From assembly GCA_900539425.1 (NCBI GenBank), contig UQBX01000026.1, forward strand, positions 1 to 33,738: DNA of 33,738 bases, read 5' to 3'. Made by a program: the position numbers and the translations under genes. The notes below the pieces were generated by a model. It saw only the letters and a program-made list of their open reading frames with translations, was not told the DNA's origin and did no database searches. Positions 6,967-13,982 of the stretch are shown one piece after another. Each line of letters begins with the position of its first letter. Position 1 is the stretch's first letter. The DNA comes from an uncultured Oscillospiraceae bacterium. Lineage in GTDB: Bacteria; Bacillota; Clostridia; Oscillospirales; Acutalibacteraceae.

Positions 6967-7185
6967 ATGGTATATATAAAACGCATACGTGATTTGAGAG
7001 AAGATAATGACAAAACACAGCAGGAAATAGCAGATTTTCTCGGAACTTCGCAGACTATGTATGCAAGATATGAGCGTGGCGCAAATGAATTGCCTATAAG
7101 GCATTTGATAAAACTTGCGGATTATTATGGCGTTTCTACTGATTATATCCTTGGGCGCACAAACAATCCTGATATTAATAAATAA
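6967..7185 (+). CDS. Small XRE-family (Cro/CI-type) DNA-binding protein
   Basis: This 72-aa protein is almost entirely a Cro/CI-type helix-turn-helix domain: RIRDLREDNDKTQQEIADFLG, then TSQTMYARYERGANELPIRHL and LADYYGVSTDYILGRT, which is the usual ending of Firmicutes XRE repressors. It has no extra domain for sensing, so it is probably a simple repressor. GTGGAGGGG precedes the start. It faces away from the Cys-rich gene pair across 110 bp containing a TTTACTA dyad, so it is the likely regulator of that pair and of itself. The gene ends shortly before the rplU promoter. Certain as to family, inferred as to target. Confidence 0.93.
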   Translation: MVYIKRIRDLREDNDKTQQEIADFLGTSQTMYARYERGANELPIRHLIKLADYYGVSTDYILGRTNNPDINK

Positions 7186-7198
7186 TCTAAAATAAATC

Positions 7199-7226
7199 TT
7201 GACATTATTATTTTATATGATATAAT
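7199..7226 (+). promoter_or_regulatory. Sigma-A promoter of rplU-prp-rpmA
   Basis: A perfect TTGACA (7199-7204) and a perfect TATAAT (7221-7226) are 16 bp apart, 82 bp before the rplU start. Confidence 0.85.
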
Positions 7227-7231
7227 TATTA

Positions 7232-7300
7232 AGCCGCATATTGCAGGTATTAAAGAAACGCTTATGTTCACCTGCCATAGCGAGTCTGAATAAAGGAAGG
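7232..7300 (+). promoter_or_regulatory. L21-type ribosomal leader (candidate)
   Basis: The 5' UTR of rplU holds a stem in which GCAGGT (7244-7249) pairs with ACCTGC (7270-7275), followed by single-stranded sequence to the AAGGAAGG ribosome-binding site. L21 leaders that control this operon are known in Firmicutes; membership is inferred from position, not from a model match. Confidence 0.45.
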
Positions 7301-7308
7301 TAAAATCT

Positions 7309-7617
7309 ATGTACGCTGTTATCGTAACCGGCGGCAAGCAGTATAAGGTTTCCGAGGGCGATGTTGTTTATATCGAGAAGCTCGGTGCAGACGCTGAATC
7401 GGAAGTAACTTTTGACAATGTTCTTGCTGTAAGCGACGACAAAGGTATCAAAGTTGGCAAGGATTGCGCAAAGGCAACAGTAACCGCCAAGGTTCTTAAA
7501 AACGGCAAGGCTAAGAAAATCACTGTATTTACTTATAAGCCGAAGAAGAACGAGAAGCGCAAGATGGGTCATCGTCAGCCGTATACAAAGGTTGAGATCA
7601 CTGCTATCAACGCTTAA
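7309..7617 (+). CDS. rplU: 50S ribosomal protein L21
   Basis: L21 is a 23S rRNA-binding protein of the large subunit. The 102-aa product starts MYAVIVTGGKQYKVSEGDVV and ends with the family signature KRKMGHRQPYTKVEI. The start has AAGGAAGG upstream. It is first in the conserved Firmicutes unit rplU-prp-rpmA, with its own promoter and a leader stem. Confidence 0.98.
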   Translation: MYAVIVTGGKQYKVSEGDVVYIEKLGADAESEVTFDNVLAVSDDKGIKVGKDCAKATVTAKVLKNGKAKKITVFTYKPKKNEKRKMGHRQPYTKVEITAINA

Positions 7618-7621
7618 TTAA

Positions 7622-7939
7622 ATGATCAAAGTAGAGTTTTTTAAATCGGAAAATCTTTTAACGGGTTTTACGGCATCAGGCCATTCAATGAGCGCCCCTC
7701 ACGGGCAGGATCTGATATGCGCATTCGTTTCAAGCGCGTGCCTTATGACGGCGAATACTGTAACCGAAATTCTGAATTTATCCGCTGACGCAAACGCTGA
7801 TGACGGATATCTGAATTTAAAGATAAAAGACAATCCGGTTTCCGCTCAGGATATTCTGAAAGGTCTTTTGCTTCATTTGAGTGAGCTTCAGAATGACTAT
7901 CCTGAAAACATTAATGTGAAAATTTCGGAGGTGCAGTAA
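7622..7939 (+). CDS. prp: Ribosomal-processing cysteine protease Prp
   Basis: Prp removes the N-terminal extension of ribosomal protein L27 in Firmicutes and related bacteria, a cleavage needed for ribosome assembly or function. The 105-aa protein has the family's expected His-Cys pair: His21 in TASGHS and Cys33 in GQDLICAFVSSA. It begins 4 bp after rplU and its stop codon is directly followed by the rpmA ATG, so protease and substrate are made together. The L27 encoded next carries the matching cleavage site. Confidence 0.95.
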   Translation: MIKVEFFKSENLLTGFTASGHSMSAPHGQDLICAFVSSACLMTANTVTEILNLSADANADDGYLNLKIKDNPVSAQDILKGLLLHLSELQNDYPENINVKISEVQ

Positions 7940-8224
7940 ATGCTTAAGTTAGATTTACAGCTTTTTGCTCATAAAAAAGGTATGGGTTCAACTAAGAACG
8001 GCCGTGATTCCGAATCAAAGCGTCTTGGCGCAAAGAGAGCTGACGGACAGTTCGTTCTTGCCGGAAACATTCTTTACCGCCAGAGAGGAACTCATATTCA
8101 CCCCGGCAACAATGTCGGCATCGGCTCAGACGATACACTTTTTGCCCTTATTGACGGCACTGTTAAGTTTGAGAGAATGGGTAAAGACAAGAAAAAGGTT
8201 TCTGTTTACCCTGTTGAGCAGTAA
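7940..8224 (+). CDS. rpmA: 50S ribosomal protein L27 with Prp-cleavable leader
   Basis: L27 reaches the peptidyl-transferase centre with its N-terminus. The 94-aa product begins MLKLDLQLFAHKKGMGSTKN: the segment LDLQLF followed by AHKKG is the Prp site, with cleavage expected after Phe9 to give the mature Ala-starting form. The rest (GRDSESKRLGAKRADGQFV, then a GNILYRQRGTHIHPGNNVG segment) is typical. The ribosome-binding site GGAGGTG lies at the end of prp, and the genes abut with no gap. A strong terminator follows. Confidence 0.98.
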   Translation: MLKLDLQLFAHKKGMGSTKNGRDSESKRLGAKRADGQFVLAGNILYRQRGTHIHPGNNVGIGSDDTLFALIDGTVKFERMGKDKKKVSVYPVEQ

Positions 8225-8246
8225 TAGTTTAACACAGTAATATAAG

Positions 8247-8280
8247 CGCGGGCCTGCAACAGCAGGTTCGTGTTTTTTTT
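8247..8280 (+). terminator. Terminator of rplU-prp-rpmA
   Basis: An 11-bp stem including G-U pairs (CGCGGGCCTGC at 8247-8257, GCAGGTTCGTG at 8262-8272, loop AACA) is followed by eight T (8273-8280). Confidence 0.9.
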
Positions 8281-8294
8281 ATGCCCGAAAAGCG

Positions 8295-8322
8295 TTGCAA
8301 TAATTTTCTGCGGTGCTATACT
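8295..8322 (+). promoter_or_regulatory. Candidate promoter of the SDR gene
   Basis: TTGCAA (8295-8300) and TATACT (8317-8322) are spaced by 16 bp, directly after the rpmA terminator and 47 bp before the SDR start. Confidence 0.6.
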
Positions 8323-8368
8323 AATGTATATATTATATACATTTATATCTGCAAGCGGAGGTATTGAT

Positions 8369-9148
8369 ATGGTTGCGGTGATTACGGGCGCGTCGGGCGG
8401 CATAGGAAAAGAAACGGCGAAAATTCTTGTTAGCAAGGGCTGGGAAGTTATATGTCTTCAGCGCCGCGATTGCGAAGTTGAGGGTACCCAAAGTATAAAA
8501 TGCGACATTACTAATCAGCAGGATATTGACCGTGCTTTTTCAATGATAGATAAAATCGACCTCCTTATAAACAACGCCGGTTTCGGTGTTTCGGGCTGTG
8601 TCGAGTTTACGGATATGAGCGAAATACGCTCTCAGTTTGAGCTGAATTTCTTTGCGCATATTGCCGTTACAAAGGCGGCGCTTGCGAAACTGCGTGAAAG
8701 CAAAGGCAGAGTGATATTCATATCTTCGGCGGCGTCTGTTTTTTCAATTCCGTTTCAGTCTTTCTATTCCGCAACAAAATCGGCGGCAGAATCCGTTTCG
8801 CTCGCGCTTTCAAATGAGCTTAAACAATTCGGCGTGTCGGTTTGCTCTGTGCGTCTGGGCGATGTTAAAACAGGTTTTACAGCTGCTCGAAAAAAGGATT
8901 TTGCGGGCGATGATGTTTACGGCGGTGCAATTGCGCGCAGTGTGGCAGTTATGGAAAATGACGAGATAAATGGCATGAAACCTGAGTATGTTGCACAGAA
9001 AATTGTTGAAATATCACAAAAAAAGCATCTTCCTGTTCTTGCAACGGTTGGAGGTACATATAAGCTGTTCTGCCTGCTTCAAAAGCTTCTGCCTGCATCA
9101 ATTGTAAATAAGATAGTCGGAAAGATGTATATGCCTCCTGAAAAATGA
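8369..9148 (+). CDS. Short-chain dehydrogenase/reductase (classical SDR)
   Basis: This 259-aa enzyme belongs to the classical SDR family of NAD(P)-dependent oxidoreductases. It shows TGASGGIG (6-13) for dinucleotide binding, NNAG (68-71), the catalytic Ser in FISSAAS (119/120) and Tyr133-x3-Lys137. After residue 170 the sequence varies as expected for the substrate side, so the substrate cannot be inferred. I place the start at ATG 8369, where VAVITGASGG begins and GCGGAGG precedes; the frame is open further upstream but runs into the rpmA terminator. The gene is monocistronic, with its own promoter and terminator, and is unrelated in function to either neighbour as far as can be seen. Confidence 0.93.
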   Translation: MVAVITGASGGIGKETAKILVSKGWEVICLQRRDCEVEGTQSIKCDITNQQDIDRAFSMIDKIDLLINNAGFGVSGCVEFTDMSEIRSQFELNFFAHIAVTKAALAKLRESKGRVIFISSAASVFSIPFQSFYSATKSAAESVSLALSNELKQFGVSVCSVRLGDVKTGFTAARKKDFAGDDVYGGAIARSVAVMENDEINGMKPEYVAQKIVEISQKKHLPVLATVGGTYKLFCLLQKLLPASIVNKIVGKMYMPPEK

Positions 9149-9155
9149 TACTGCG

Positions 9156-9190
9156 GAAAGCGGTATTTTCTGCCGCTTTCTTAGTTTTTA
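9156..9190 (+). terminator. Terminator of the SDR gene
   Basis: The stem GAAAGCGG (9156-9163) with CCGCTTTC (9173-9180) is followed by TTAGTTTTTA. Confidence 0.8.
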
Positions 9191-9221
9191 AGGCATAATC
9201 ATAAAATTTTGAAAAAATGTG

Positions 9222-9250
9222 TTGACACCATGTGAAAATTATGGTATATT
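9222..9250 (+). promoter_or_regulatory. Sigma-A promoter of the feo operon
   Basis: A perfect TTGACA (9222-9227) and TATATT (9245-9250) are 17 bp apart. Two dyads lie immediately downstream, where a bound repressor would block initiation or elongation. Confidence 0.85.
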
Positions 9251-9253
9251 CTT

Positions 9254-9277
9254 ATCGGTTAGTGAAGACTAACCGAT
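9254..9277. promoter_or_regulatory. Candidate metal-regulator operator 1 (GTTAG-N6-CTAAC)
   Basis: A perfect 9-bp dyad, ATCGGTTAG and CTAACCGAT, with a 6-bp spacer, starting 4 bp after the -10 box of the feo promoter. The core resembles half-sites bound by DtxR-family iron or manganese repressors, but the spacing is not the classical 19-bp DtxR box. No such repressor is in the window. Confidence 0.7.
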
Positions 9278-9291
9278 ATTTTTTATAACAC

Positions 9292-9309
9292 AGTTAGCGC
9301 AAACTAACT
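9292..9309. promoter_or_regulatory. Candidate metal-regulator operator 2
   Basis: AGTTAG (9292-9297) and CTAACT (9304-9309) with a 6-bp spacer repeat the GTTAG-N6-CTAAC core of operator 1. The dyad centres are 35 bp apart. Confidence 0.65.
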
Positions 9310-9343
9310 AATGCGTTATAAACCGTTGTAAGGAGATGTAATA

Positions 9344-9553
9344 ATGCTTCTTTCCATGGCCGATTACGGTGAAAAAAGAAAAATAACCGCCATAAACGGC
9401 AGGGATGATACCCGCAGGCACCTTGAATCTATGGGATTTGTGGAGGGTGCCGATGTTACCGTTGTGGCAAGTCTTAACGGCAATCTGATAGTCTGTGTAA
9501 AAGACACGCGTGTTGCTCTCAGCCGCGCTGTTGCAAATAAAATAATTGTTTAA
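9344..9553 (+). CDS. feoA: FeoA-type SH3-like ferrous iron transport protein (first copy)
   Basis: FeoA proteins are small cytoplasmic SH3-like partners of the ferrous iron transporter FeoB. This 69-aa product has the family pattern of a short beta-barrel: a turn around RHLESMGFVEGADVTVV, then SLNGNLIVCVKDTRVALSR, with the characteristic ALSRAVANKI ending. AAGGAGATG precedes the start. It is first in the unit feoA-feoA-feoB-Cys-rich protein, downstream of a strong promoter and two dyads. Two FeoA genes before FeoB are common in Clostridia. The two copies here are only distantly alike. Confidence 0.9.
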   Translation: MLLSMADYGEKRKITAINGRDDTRRHLESMGFVEGADVTVVASLNGNLIVCVKDTRVALSRAVANKIIV

Positions 9554-9566
9554 CGGAGGATTTGCG

Positions 9567-9788
9567 ATGAATTTAAAGGAAGCTGCAATCGGCTCAACCG
9601 TCACCGTCAAAAAGATAAACGGCGAGGGTGCGCTGAAAAGAAGAATTATGGATATGGGCATAACAAAAGGTGTTTCGGTCTATATCCGCAAGGTTGCGCC
9701 GTTGGGGGATCCCATAGAGGTTACCGTCAGGGGATATGAGCTTTCGCTCAGAAAAGCGGATGCGGCAAGCATAGAAGTGGATGCATAA
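9567..9788 (+). CDS. feoA: FeoA-type ferrous iron transport protein (second copy)
   Basis: This 73-aa protein is a second FeoA-type SH3-like domain, with the family segments LKRRIMDMGITKGVSVYIRKVAPLG and GDPIEVTVRGYELSLRKADA. I use ATG 9567 because GGAGGA lies 6 bases before it and MNLKEAAIGS is the usual N-terminus; an in-frame ATG at 9546 lies inside the end of the first feoA. It is 13 bp after the first copy and 77 bp before feoB. That gap holds a third copy of the dyad. Confidence 0.93.
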   Translation: MNLKEAAIGSTVTVKKINGEGALKRRIMDMGITKGVSVYIRKVAPLGDPIEVTVRGYELSLRKADAASIEVDA

Positions 9789-9817
9789 ACAGATAATATA
9801 ATTTTTTATATATTGCG

Positions 9818-9833
9818 GTTAGGCAAAACTAAC
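9818..9833. promoter_or_regulatory. Candidate metal-regulator operator 3, before feoB
   Basis: GTTAG (9818-9822) and CTAAC (9829-9833) with a 6-bp spacer repeat the core found twice at the operon promoter. It lies 32 bp before the feoB start, behind AT-rich sequence that may contain a secondary promoter. Confidence 0.6.
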
Positions 9834-9865
9834 GCAGTTGCCTGCCGCATATCAGGAGGAAAAAT

Positions 9866-12277
9866 ATGTCTATAAAAATAGCGCTTGCCGGCAATCCGAA
9901 CAGCGGCAAAACAACTCTGTTCAACGCTCTTACAGGCTCAAATCAGTTTGTGGGAAACTGGCCCGGCGTAACAGTAGAAAAAAAGGAAGGCAAACTCAAA
10001 AGTGATAAGTCCGTTACCATAACAGACCTGCCCGGAATATACAGCCTTTCGCCGTATACGCTTGAAGAGGTGGTTGCAAGAAATTATATACTTGATGAAA
10101 AACCGGATGCGATACTCAATATCGTGGACGGCACAAATCTTGAAAGAAACCTCTATCTTACAACACAGCTGCTTGAACTCGGCGTACCTGTAGTTGTGGC
10201 GGTAAATATGATGGATATTGTGAAGAAATCCGGCAGCAGGATAAACTGCTCAAAGCTTTCTGCTTCACTTGGATGCGCAGTTGTGGAAATATCCGCCCTT
10301 AAAGGAAGCGGAATACAGGAAGCGGCAGATGCTGTGGTTTTAGCGGCAGGAGGAAGTCAGCCTATTGTTCACAAGTTCAGTGTGGGTGTGGAGGATTATC
10401 TTTCCCGCATAGAAAAAATGCTCAGCGTGCCTGAGGAGCAGAAAAGATTTTACGCAATAAAGCTTTTTGAGCGTGACGATAAGATCGCCGAAAACGGTGA
10501 AAGTCTGCCGAATGTTGATGATATTATTGAAGAAGCTGAGGCGGAATTTGACGATGACAGCGAAAGCATAATCACGAACGAGAGATACGATTATATAACA
10601 TCCATCATAGGTTCTTGCTATGTTAACAAACAGCGCGGAAAGTTGACTGTGTCAGACAAAATTGATAAAATAGTTACTAACAGATTTCTGGCGCTGCCTA
10701 TATTCGTTGTTGTTATGTTTTTGGTGTACTACATTTCTTGGACTACCGTGGGCACAGTGCTTACAGATTGGACTAACGACGGCGTTTTCGGAGACGGCTG
10801 GCACCTGACGGGTCAGAGTGAATATGATGAAGCTATGAATGCTTACGCTTCTGAATATATTTGGACTGACGATGTTGTAAAAACAGTTGACGCAGCTGCG
10901 GCGGCAGATGTACCAGGCGCGGCAGACATACAGTCTGCTGCTGCAGACGGAGATTATTCAGCGTTTGACGAAGCATACGGTTCATATGCAACTTCCCTTG
11001 CACAGGAGGGGTATGACATTTCCGCTCAGGTAGATCAAGCGCTTGAGGCGGATAATGTGCCCGCAACGGAAGATTACGGCATTTATGTTCCCGGCATACC
11101 CGTTTTTGTAGAGCAGGGGCTTGATGCGATAAAATGCACAGACTGGTTAAAGAGCCTTGTGCTTGACGGTATAATCGGCGGCGTTGGCGCTGTTATCGGT
11201 TTTGTGCCTCAGATGCTTGTGCTGTTTATACTTCTTGCTATCCTTGAGGGATGCGGATATATGGCACGTGTGGCGTTTATTATGGACAGAATATTCCGCC
11301 GTTTCGGTCTTTCGGGCAAATCATTTATACCGATGCTTATAGGCACCGGCTGCGGTGTTCCTGGTGTAATGGCAAGCCGAACTATCGAGAACGACAGGGA
11401 TAGAAAAATGACGGTAATGACTACTACATTTATTCCCTGCGGAGCAAAGATGCCCATTGTGGCCCTCATTGCAACGGCTCTTTTCCACGACGCGTGGTGG
11501 GTGGCTCCCAGTGCGTATTTCATAGGTATTGCGGCAATTGTTATTTCAGGTATTATACTTAAAAAGACAAAAATATTCGCTGGCGATCCTGCTCCGTTTG
11601 TTATGGAACTTCCCGCATATCATCTGCCCACATTCGGTTTTGTTATCCGCTCCATGTGGGAACGCGGTTCGTCATTCATAAGAAAAGCTGGTACTATAAT
11701 TTTGCTGTCCTCAATATTCATTTGGGCAGGTTCGCACTTCGGCACAACTTCATCAGGAGGTTTCGGATTTGAACTTGAAATGGAGCTTGAAAGCAGTGTT
11801 CTCGGAATGATAGCTGATGCAGTTAAATGGATATTCCTGCCGCTCGGATTTGATAATATCAAGGCAACTATTGCAACAGTAATGGGTCTTGTCGCAAAAG
11901 AAGAAGTTGTAGGTGTATTCGGTGTGCTCGATTTTGAGGGCATGAGCGCCATTGCGGCATACTCATTCCTTATTTTCAATCTTTTGTGTGCTCCGTGCTT
12001 TGCGGCTATCGGCGCTATCAAAAGAGAGATGAACAGCGCAAAGTGGACTGCAATAGCAATAGGTTATCAGACAGTTTTCGCTTATTGTGTATCTCTTATG
12101 GTATATAATATCGGCGGCCTTATCAGCGGTTCAGTTGGATTTTCTGTATGGACGGTACTTGCGATTGCGGTGCTTGGAATGTTCCTTTATTTCATATTCA
12201 GGAAAAACAAATACGACGAAACCCGCCTTTCATACACAGATACAAAGAGAAGAAAAAAGGTTAAGGTTACGGAATAA
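9866..12277 (+). CDS. feoB: Ferrous iron transport protein B
   Basis: FeoB imports Fe2+ across the cytoplasmic membrane and has a cytosolic GTPase-like domain. G motifs are GNPNSGKT (9-16), GVTVE (34-38), DLPG (54-57), NMMD (114-117) and SALKGSG; a helical domain follows to about 265. The membrane part has two Gate-type repeats with the expected Cys motifs GTGCGVPGVMASRTI and FIPCGAKMPI. Length is 803 aa, longer than most, because residues about 305-404, between the first and second membrane segments, hold an acidic, Ala-rich insertion with no hydrophobic helix. AGGAGG precedes the start. It follows two FeoA genes and is followed by the FeoB-associated Cys-rich protein. Confidence 0.97.
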   Translation: MSIKIALAGNPNSGKTTLFNALTGSNQFVGNWPGVTVEKKEGKLKSDKSVTITDLPGIYSLSPYTLEEVVARNYILDEKPDAILNIVDGTNLERNLYLTTQLLELGVPVVVAVNMMDIVKKSGSRINCSKLSASLGCAVVEISALKGSGIQEAADAVVLAAGGSQPIVHKFSVGVEDYLSRIEKMLSVPEEQKRFYAIKLFERDDKIAENGESLPNVDDIIEEAEAEFDDDSESIITNERYDYITSIIGSCYVNKQRGKLTVSDKIDKIVTNRFLALPIFVVVMFLVYYISWTTVGTVLTDWTNDGVFGDGWHLTGQSEYDEAMNAYASEYIWTDDVVKTVDAAAAADVPGAADIQSAAADGDYSAFDEAYGSYATSLAQEGYDISAQVDQALEADNVPATEDYGIYVPGIPVFVEQGLDAIKCTDWLKSLVLDGIIGGVGAVIGFVPQMLVLFILLAILEGCGYMARVAFIMDRIFRRFGLSGKSFIPMLIGTGCGVPGVMASRTIENDRDRKMTVMTTTFIPCGAKMPIVALIATALFHDAWWVAPSAYFIGIAAIVISGIILKKTKIFAGDPAPFVMELPAYHLPTFGFVIRSMWERGSSFIRKAGTIILLSSIFIWAGSHFGTTSSGGFGFELEMELESSVLGMIADAVKWIFLPLGFDNIKATIATVMGLVAKEEVVGVFGVLDFEGMSAIAAYSFLIFNLLCAPCFAAIGAIKREMNSAKWTAIAIGYQTVFAYCVSLMVYNIGGLISGSVGFSVWTVLAIAVLGMFLYFIFRKNKYDETRLSYTDTKRRKKVKVTE

Positions 12278-12299
12278 ATTTCGGAAATAAGGTGTTTTT

Positions 12300-12488
12300 A
12301 TGACTTGGGGAAGTATAGTGGTACTTGTAATCATAGCTGCCCTTGTTGCGGCTGTGATTGCCAAGATGATAAAAGATAAAAAAGACGGCAAGCCGTCCTG
12401 CGGAGGAGATTGCTCGTCCTGCGGTGGCGCTTGCGGCGCCTGCCGAAATATAGATCAAGAAACAAAAAACGCCGAAAAGAAACGCTGA
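12300..12488 (+). CDS. FeoB-associated Cys-rich membrane protein
   Basis: This 62-aa protein has one N-terminal transmembrane helix (residues 3-22), a short basic stretch (KMIKDKKDGK) and a Cys-rich tail CGGDCSSCGGACGACR with five cysteines. Small proteins of this pattern are regularly found immediately after feoB in Firmicutes and are named for it; they may pass or sense iron at the inner face of the transporter, but the role is not established. It begins 22 bp after feoB with AAGGTG upstream, and a terminator follows, making it the last gene of the operon. Confidence 0.93.
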   Translation: MTWGSIVVLVIIAALVAAVIAKMIKDKKDGKPSCGGDCSSCGGACGACRNIDQETKNAEKKR

Positions 12489-12525
12489 TTACGTTTCTGT
12501 TTCAGGCATAATACTCCTTTAAACG

Positions 12526-12559
12526 AAGCGCCTGCACAAAACTGCGGGCGCTTTGCTTT
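12526..12559 (+). terminator. Terminator of the feo operon
   Basis: An 11-bp stem (AAGCGCCTGCA at 12526-12536, TGCGGGCGCTT at 12543-12553, one U-G pair) is followed by TGCTTTT. Confidence 0.8.
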
Positions 12560-12583
12560 TCAGTTTATAATGATTTAATTAGG

Positions 12584-12631
12584 CACTTGTTTCCCTTGAA
12601 AGTTAGGTCTATAATAAAATCGGGACAAGTG
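12584..12631 (+). promoter_or_regulatory. Candidate promoter and flanking dyad of the GH5 gene
   Basis: TTGTTT (12587-12592) and TATAAT (12610-12615) are spaced by 17 bp. CACTTGT (12584-12590), overlapping the -35, is repeated inverted as ACAAGTG (12625-12631), placing the -10 between two half-sites. This may be an operator for a carbohydrate regulator. Confidence 0.5.
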
Positions 12632-12667
12632 TTTGATTTTTTATAATATTGTAAAGGGGTGTTTGTT

Positions 12668-13930
12668 ATGAAAAGAAATGCTGTGCGCATTATGACGGTG
12701 CTTTTGGCTGTTGTTTTTGCTTTCTGCGGCTGTGCTTCATCGCCTGAAAAACCTGTTTACGAGCTTTCGCGTTATGCGGAAAATAATGACCTTTTAGGCG
12801 GAATGTTAAGAGTTGAGAACGGTGTGCTTGTTGATGAAAACGGCAATGAGATTGTTTTGCACGGTGTCAATCTCGGCAACTGGCTGCTTATCGAAACATG
12901 GATGAGCTGGATAGAAAACTATTCCGATGAGTGGGGATATTACGATACTGTTGAGGTGCTTTCAGAGCGTTTCGGGGCAGAGAAAACAGCCGAACTTATA
13001 AATACCTATGAAAATAATTTTATCCGCGATACAGATATTGAGCAGATAGAGAAACTGGGCTTCAACTGTGTGCGTGTGCCGTTTTGGTACAGGAATTTCA
13101 TGACGGAAAACGGGGAATGGCTTACTGAAAATCCAGACGATAATCCGGGCTTCAGGCAGATAGACAGACTTATAGAACTGTGCCGCGAACACAATATATA
13201 TGTAATTCTGGATATGCACGGCGCACCCGGCGGGCAGAGCATGAACCATTCAACGGGAAAAGCAGGCAGAAACGAGCTTTATACAGATAATACCTGTATG
13301 GACACCTGCGTTGAACTTTGGAAAGGCATTGCTGAGCGTTATAAATATGAAGAAGTTATCGCCGCATATGATTTGCTCAATGAGCCGCAGAATAACGGCG
13401 GATACGAAGGTGAAAACGCATGGCAGGCTGAAAGTGATGAGGCAGTTGAAAAGACCAATTCGGCATACGATACACTTTATAAAGCGGTAAGGGAAACAGG
13501 CGACAATCATATTATCAGCTTTGAGGGAATATGGTCTGCCGACGTGCTCCCCGACCCCGAAGAAAACGGCTATACAAATATGCTTTATCAGATGCACCTT
13601 TATGATACTAAGGCGTCTGATATACGTTCACGTGTCAGGGAAATGGTTAAAATGCGCAAAAAGTGGGGCGTTGCCGTTTTCGTTGGTGAGTACAACAACG
13701 GTGAATATGAGGCTTATGCCGATATGCTTTATAAAGAAAACGGTATAAGTACCGCAAAATGGACTTATAAAACTTTCAATGCGGGTGAGCAGTGGGGTAT
13801 ATTCAACAAAGATACCGAGAGAATTGATATTAAAACGGCATCTTATGAAGAAATACTTGATTTTCTTCAAAACGAGCTTTTTACCGATTCGTTTACTTTC
13901 AACGCAGAGGAAATGGCGGCAATCTACTAA
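12668..13930 (+). CDS. GH5-family glycoside hydrolase, predicted lipoprotein
   Basis: This 420-aa enzyme is a predicted surface lipoprotein of glycoside hydrolase family 5. The signal peptide (1-21) ends in FAFCGC with Cys22 the likely lipidated residue. The catalytic (beta/alpha)8 domain has GVNLGNWLLIETW, LGFNCVRVPFWYRNF, YVILDMHGAPGGQ, the acid/base Glu239 in LLNEPQ and the nucleophile Glu341 in FVGEY. GVNLGNWL and DMHGAPGGQ resemble the exo-beta-1,3-glucanase-like branch more than classical endocellulases, so a beta-glucan or beta-glucoside substrate is likely, not proven. I prefer ATG 12668 (AAAGGGG 9 bases upstream) to the in-frame GTG at 12659. No carbohydrate-binding or dockerin module is present. 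Monocistronic. Confidence 0.93.
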   Translation: MKRNAVRIMTVLLAVVFAFCGCASSPEKPVYELSRYAENNDLLGGMLRVENGVLVDENGNEIVLHGVNLGNWLLIETWMSWIENYSDEWGYYDTVEVLSERFGAEKTAELINTYENNFIRDTDIEQIEKLGFNCVRVPFWYRNFMTENGEWLTENPDDNPGFRQIDRLIELCREHNIYVILDMHGAPGGQSMNHSTGKAGRNELYTDNTCMDTCVELWKGIAERYKYEEVIAAYDLLNEPQNNGGYEGENAWQAESDEAVEKTNSAYDTLYKAVRETGDNHIISFEGIWSADVLPDPEENGYTNMLYQMHLYDTKASDIRSRVREMVKMRKKWGVAVFVGEYNNGEYEAYADMLYKENGISTAKWTYKTFNAGEQWGIFNKDTERIDIKTASYEEILDFLQNELFTDSFTFNAEEMAAIY

Positions 13931-13946
13931 TTACGATTTAGATAAG

Positions 13947-13981
13947 AAAAGGCAGGAACGATTTTTCGTTCCTGCCTTTTT
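13947..13981. terminator. Bidirectional terminator between the GH5 gene and mrnC
   Basis: A perfect 14-bp stem (AAAAGGCAGGAACG at 13947-13960, CGTTCCTGCCTTTT at 13967-13980) with a 6-base loop ends in T-runs on both strands. It serves convergent genes. Confidence 0.92.
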
Positions 13982-13982
13982 G

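Noticed and set aside
6138..7185. Toxin-antitoxin system made of the XRE protein and its divergent neighbours
   Set aside because: TA genes are normally co-directional and overlapping, and neither Cys-rich protein resembles a known toxin; a repressor with its target operon fits better.
8270..8368. N-terminal hydrophobic extension of the SDR protein
   Set aside because: The open frame runs through the rpmA terminator and the SDR promoter; the Rossmann fold starts at the ATG at 8369 with its own ribosome-binding site.
9787..9865. Riboswitch before feoB
   Set aside because: Only the GTTAG/CTAAC dyad and AT-rich sequence are visible; no larger fold was found.
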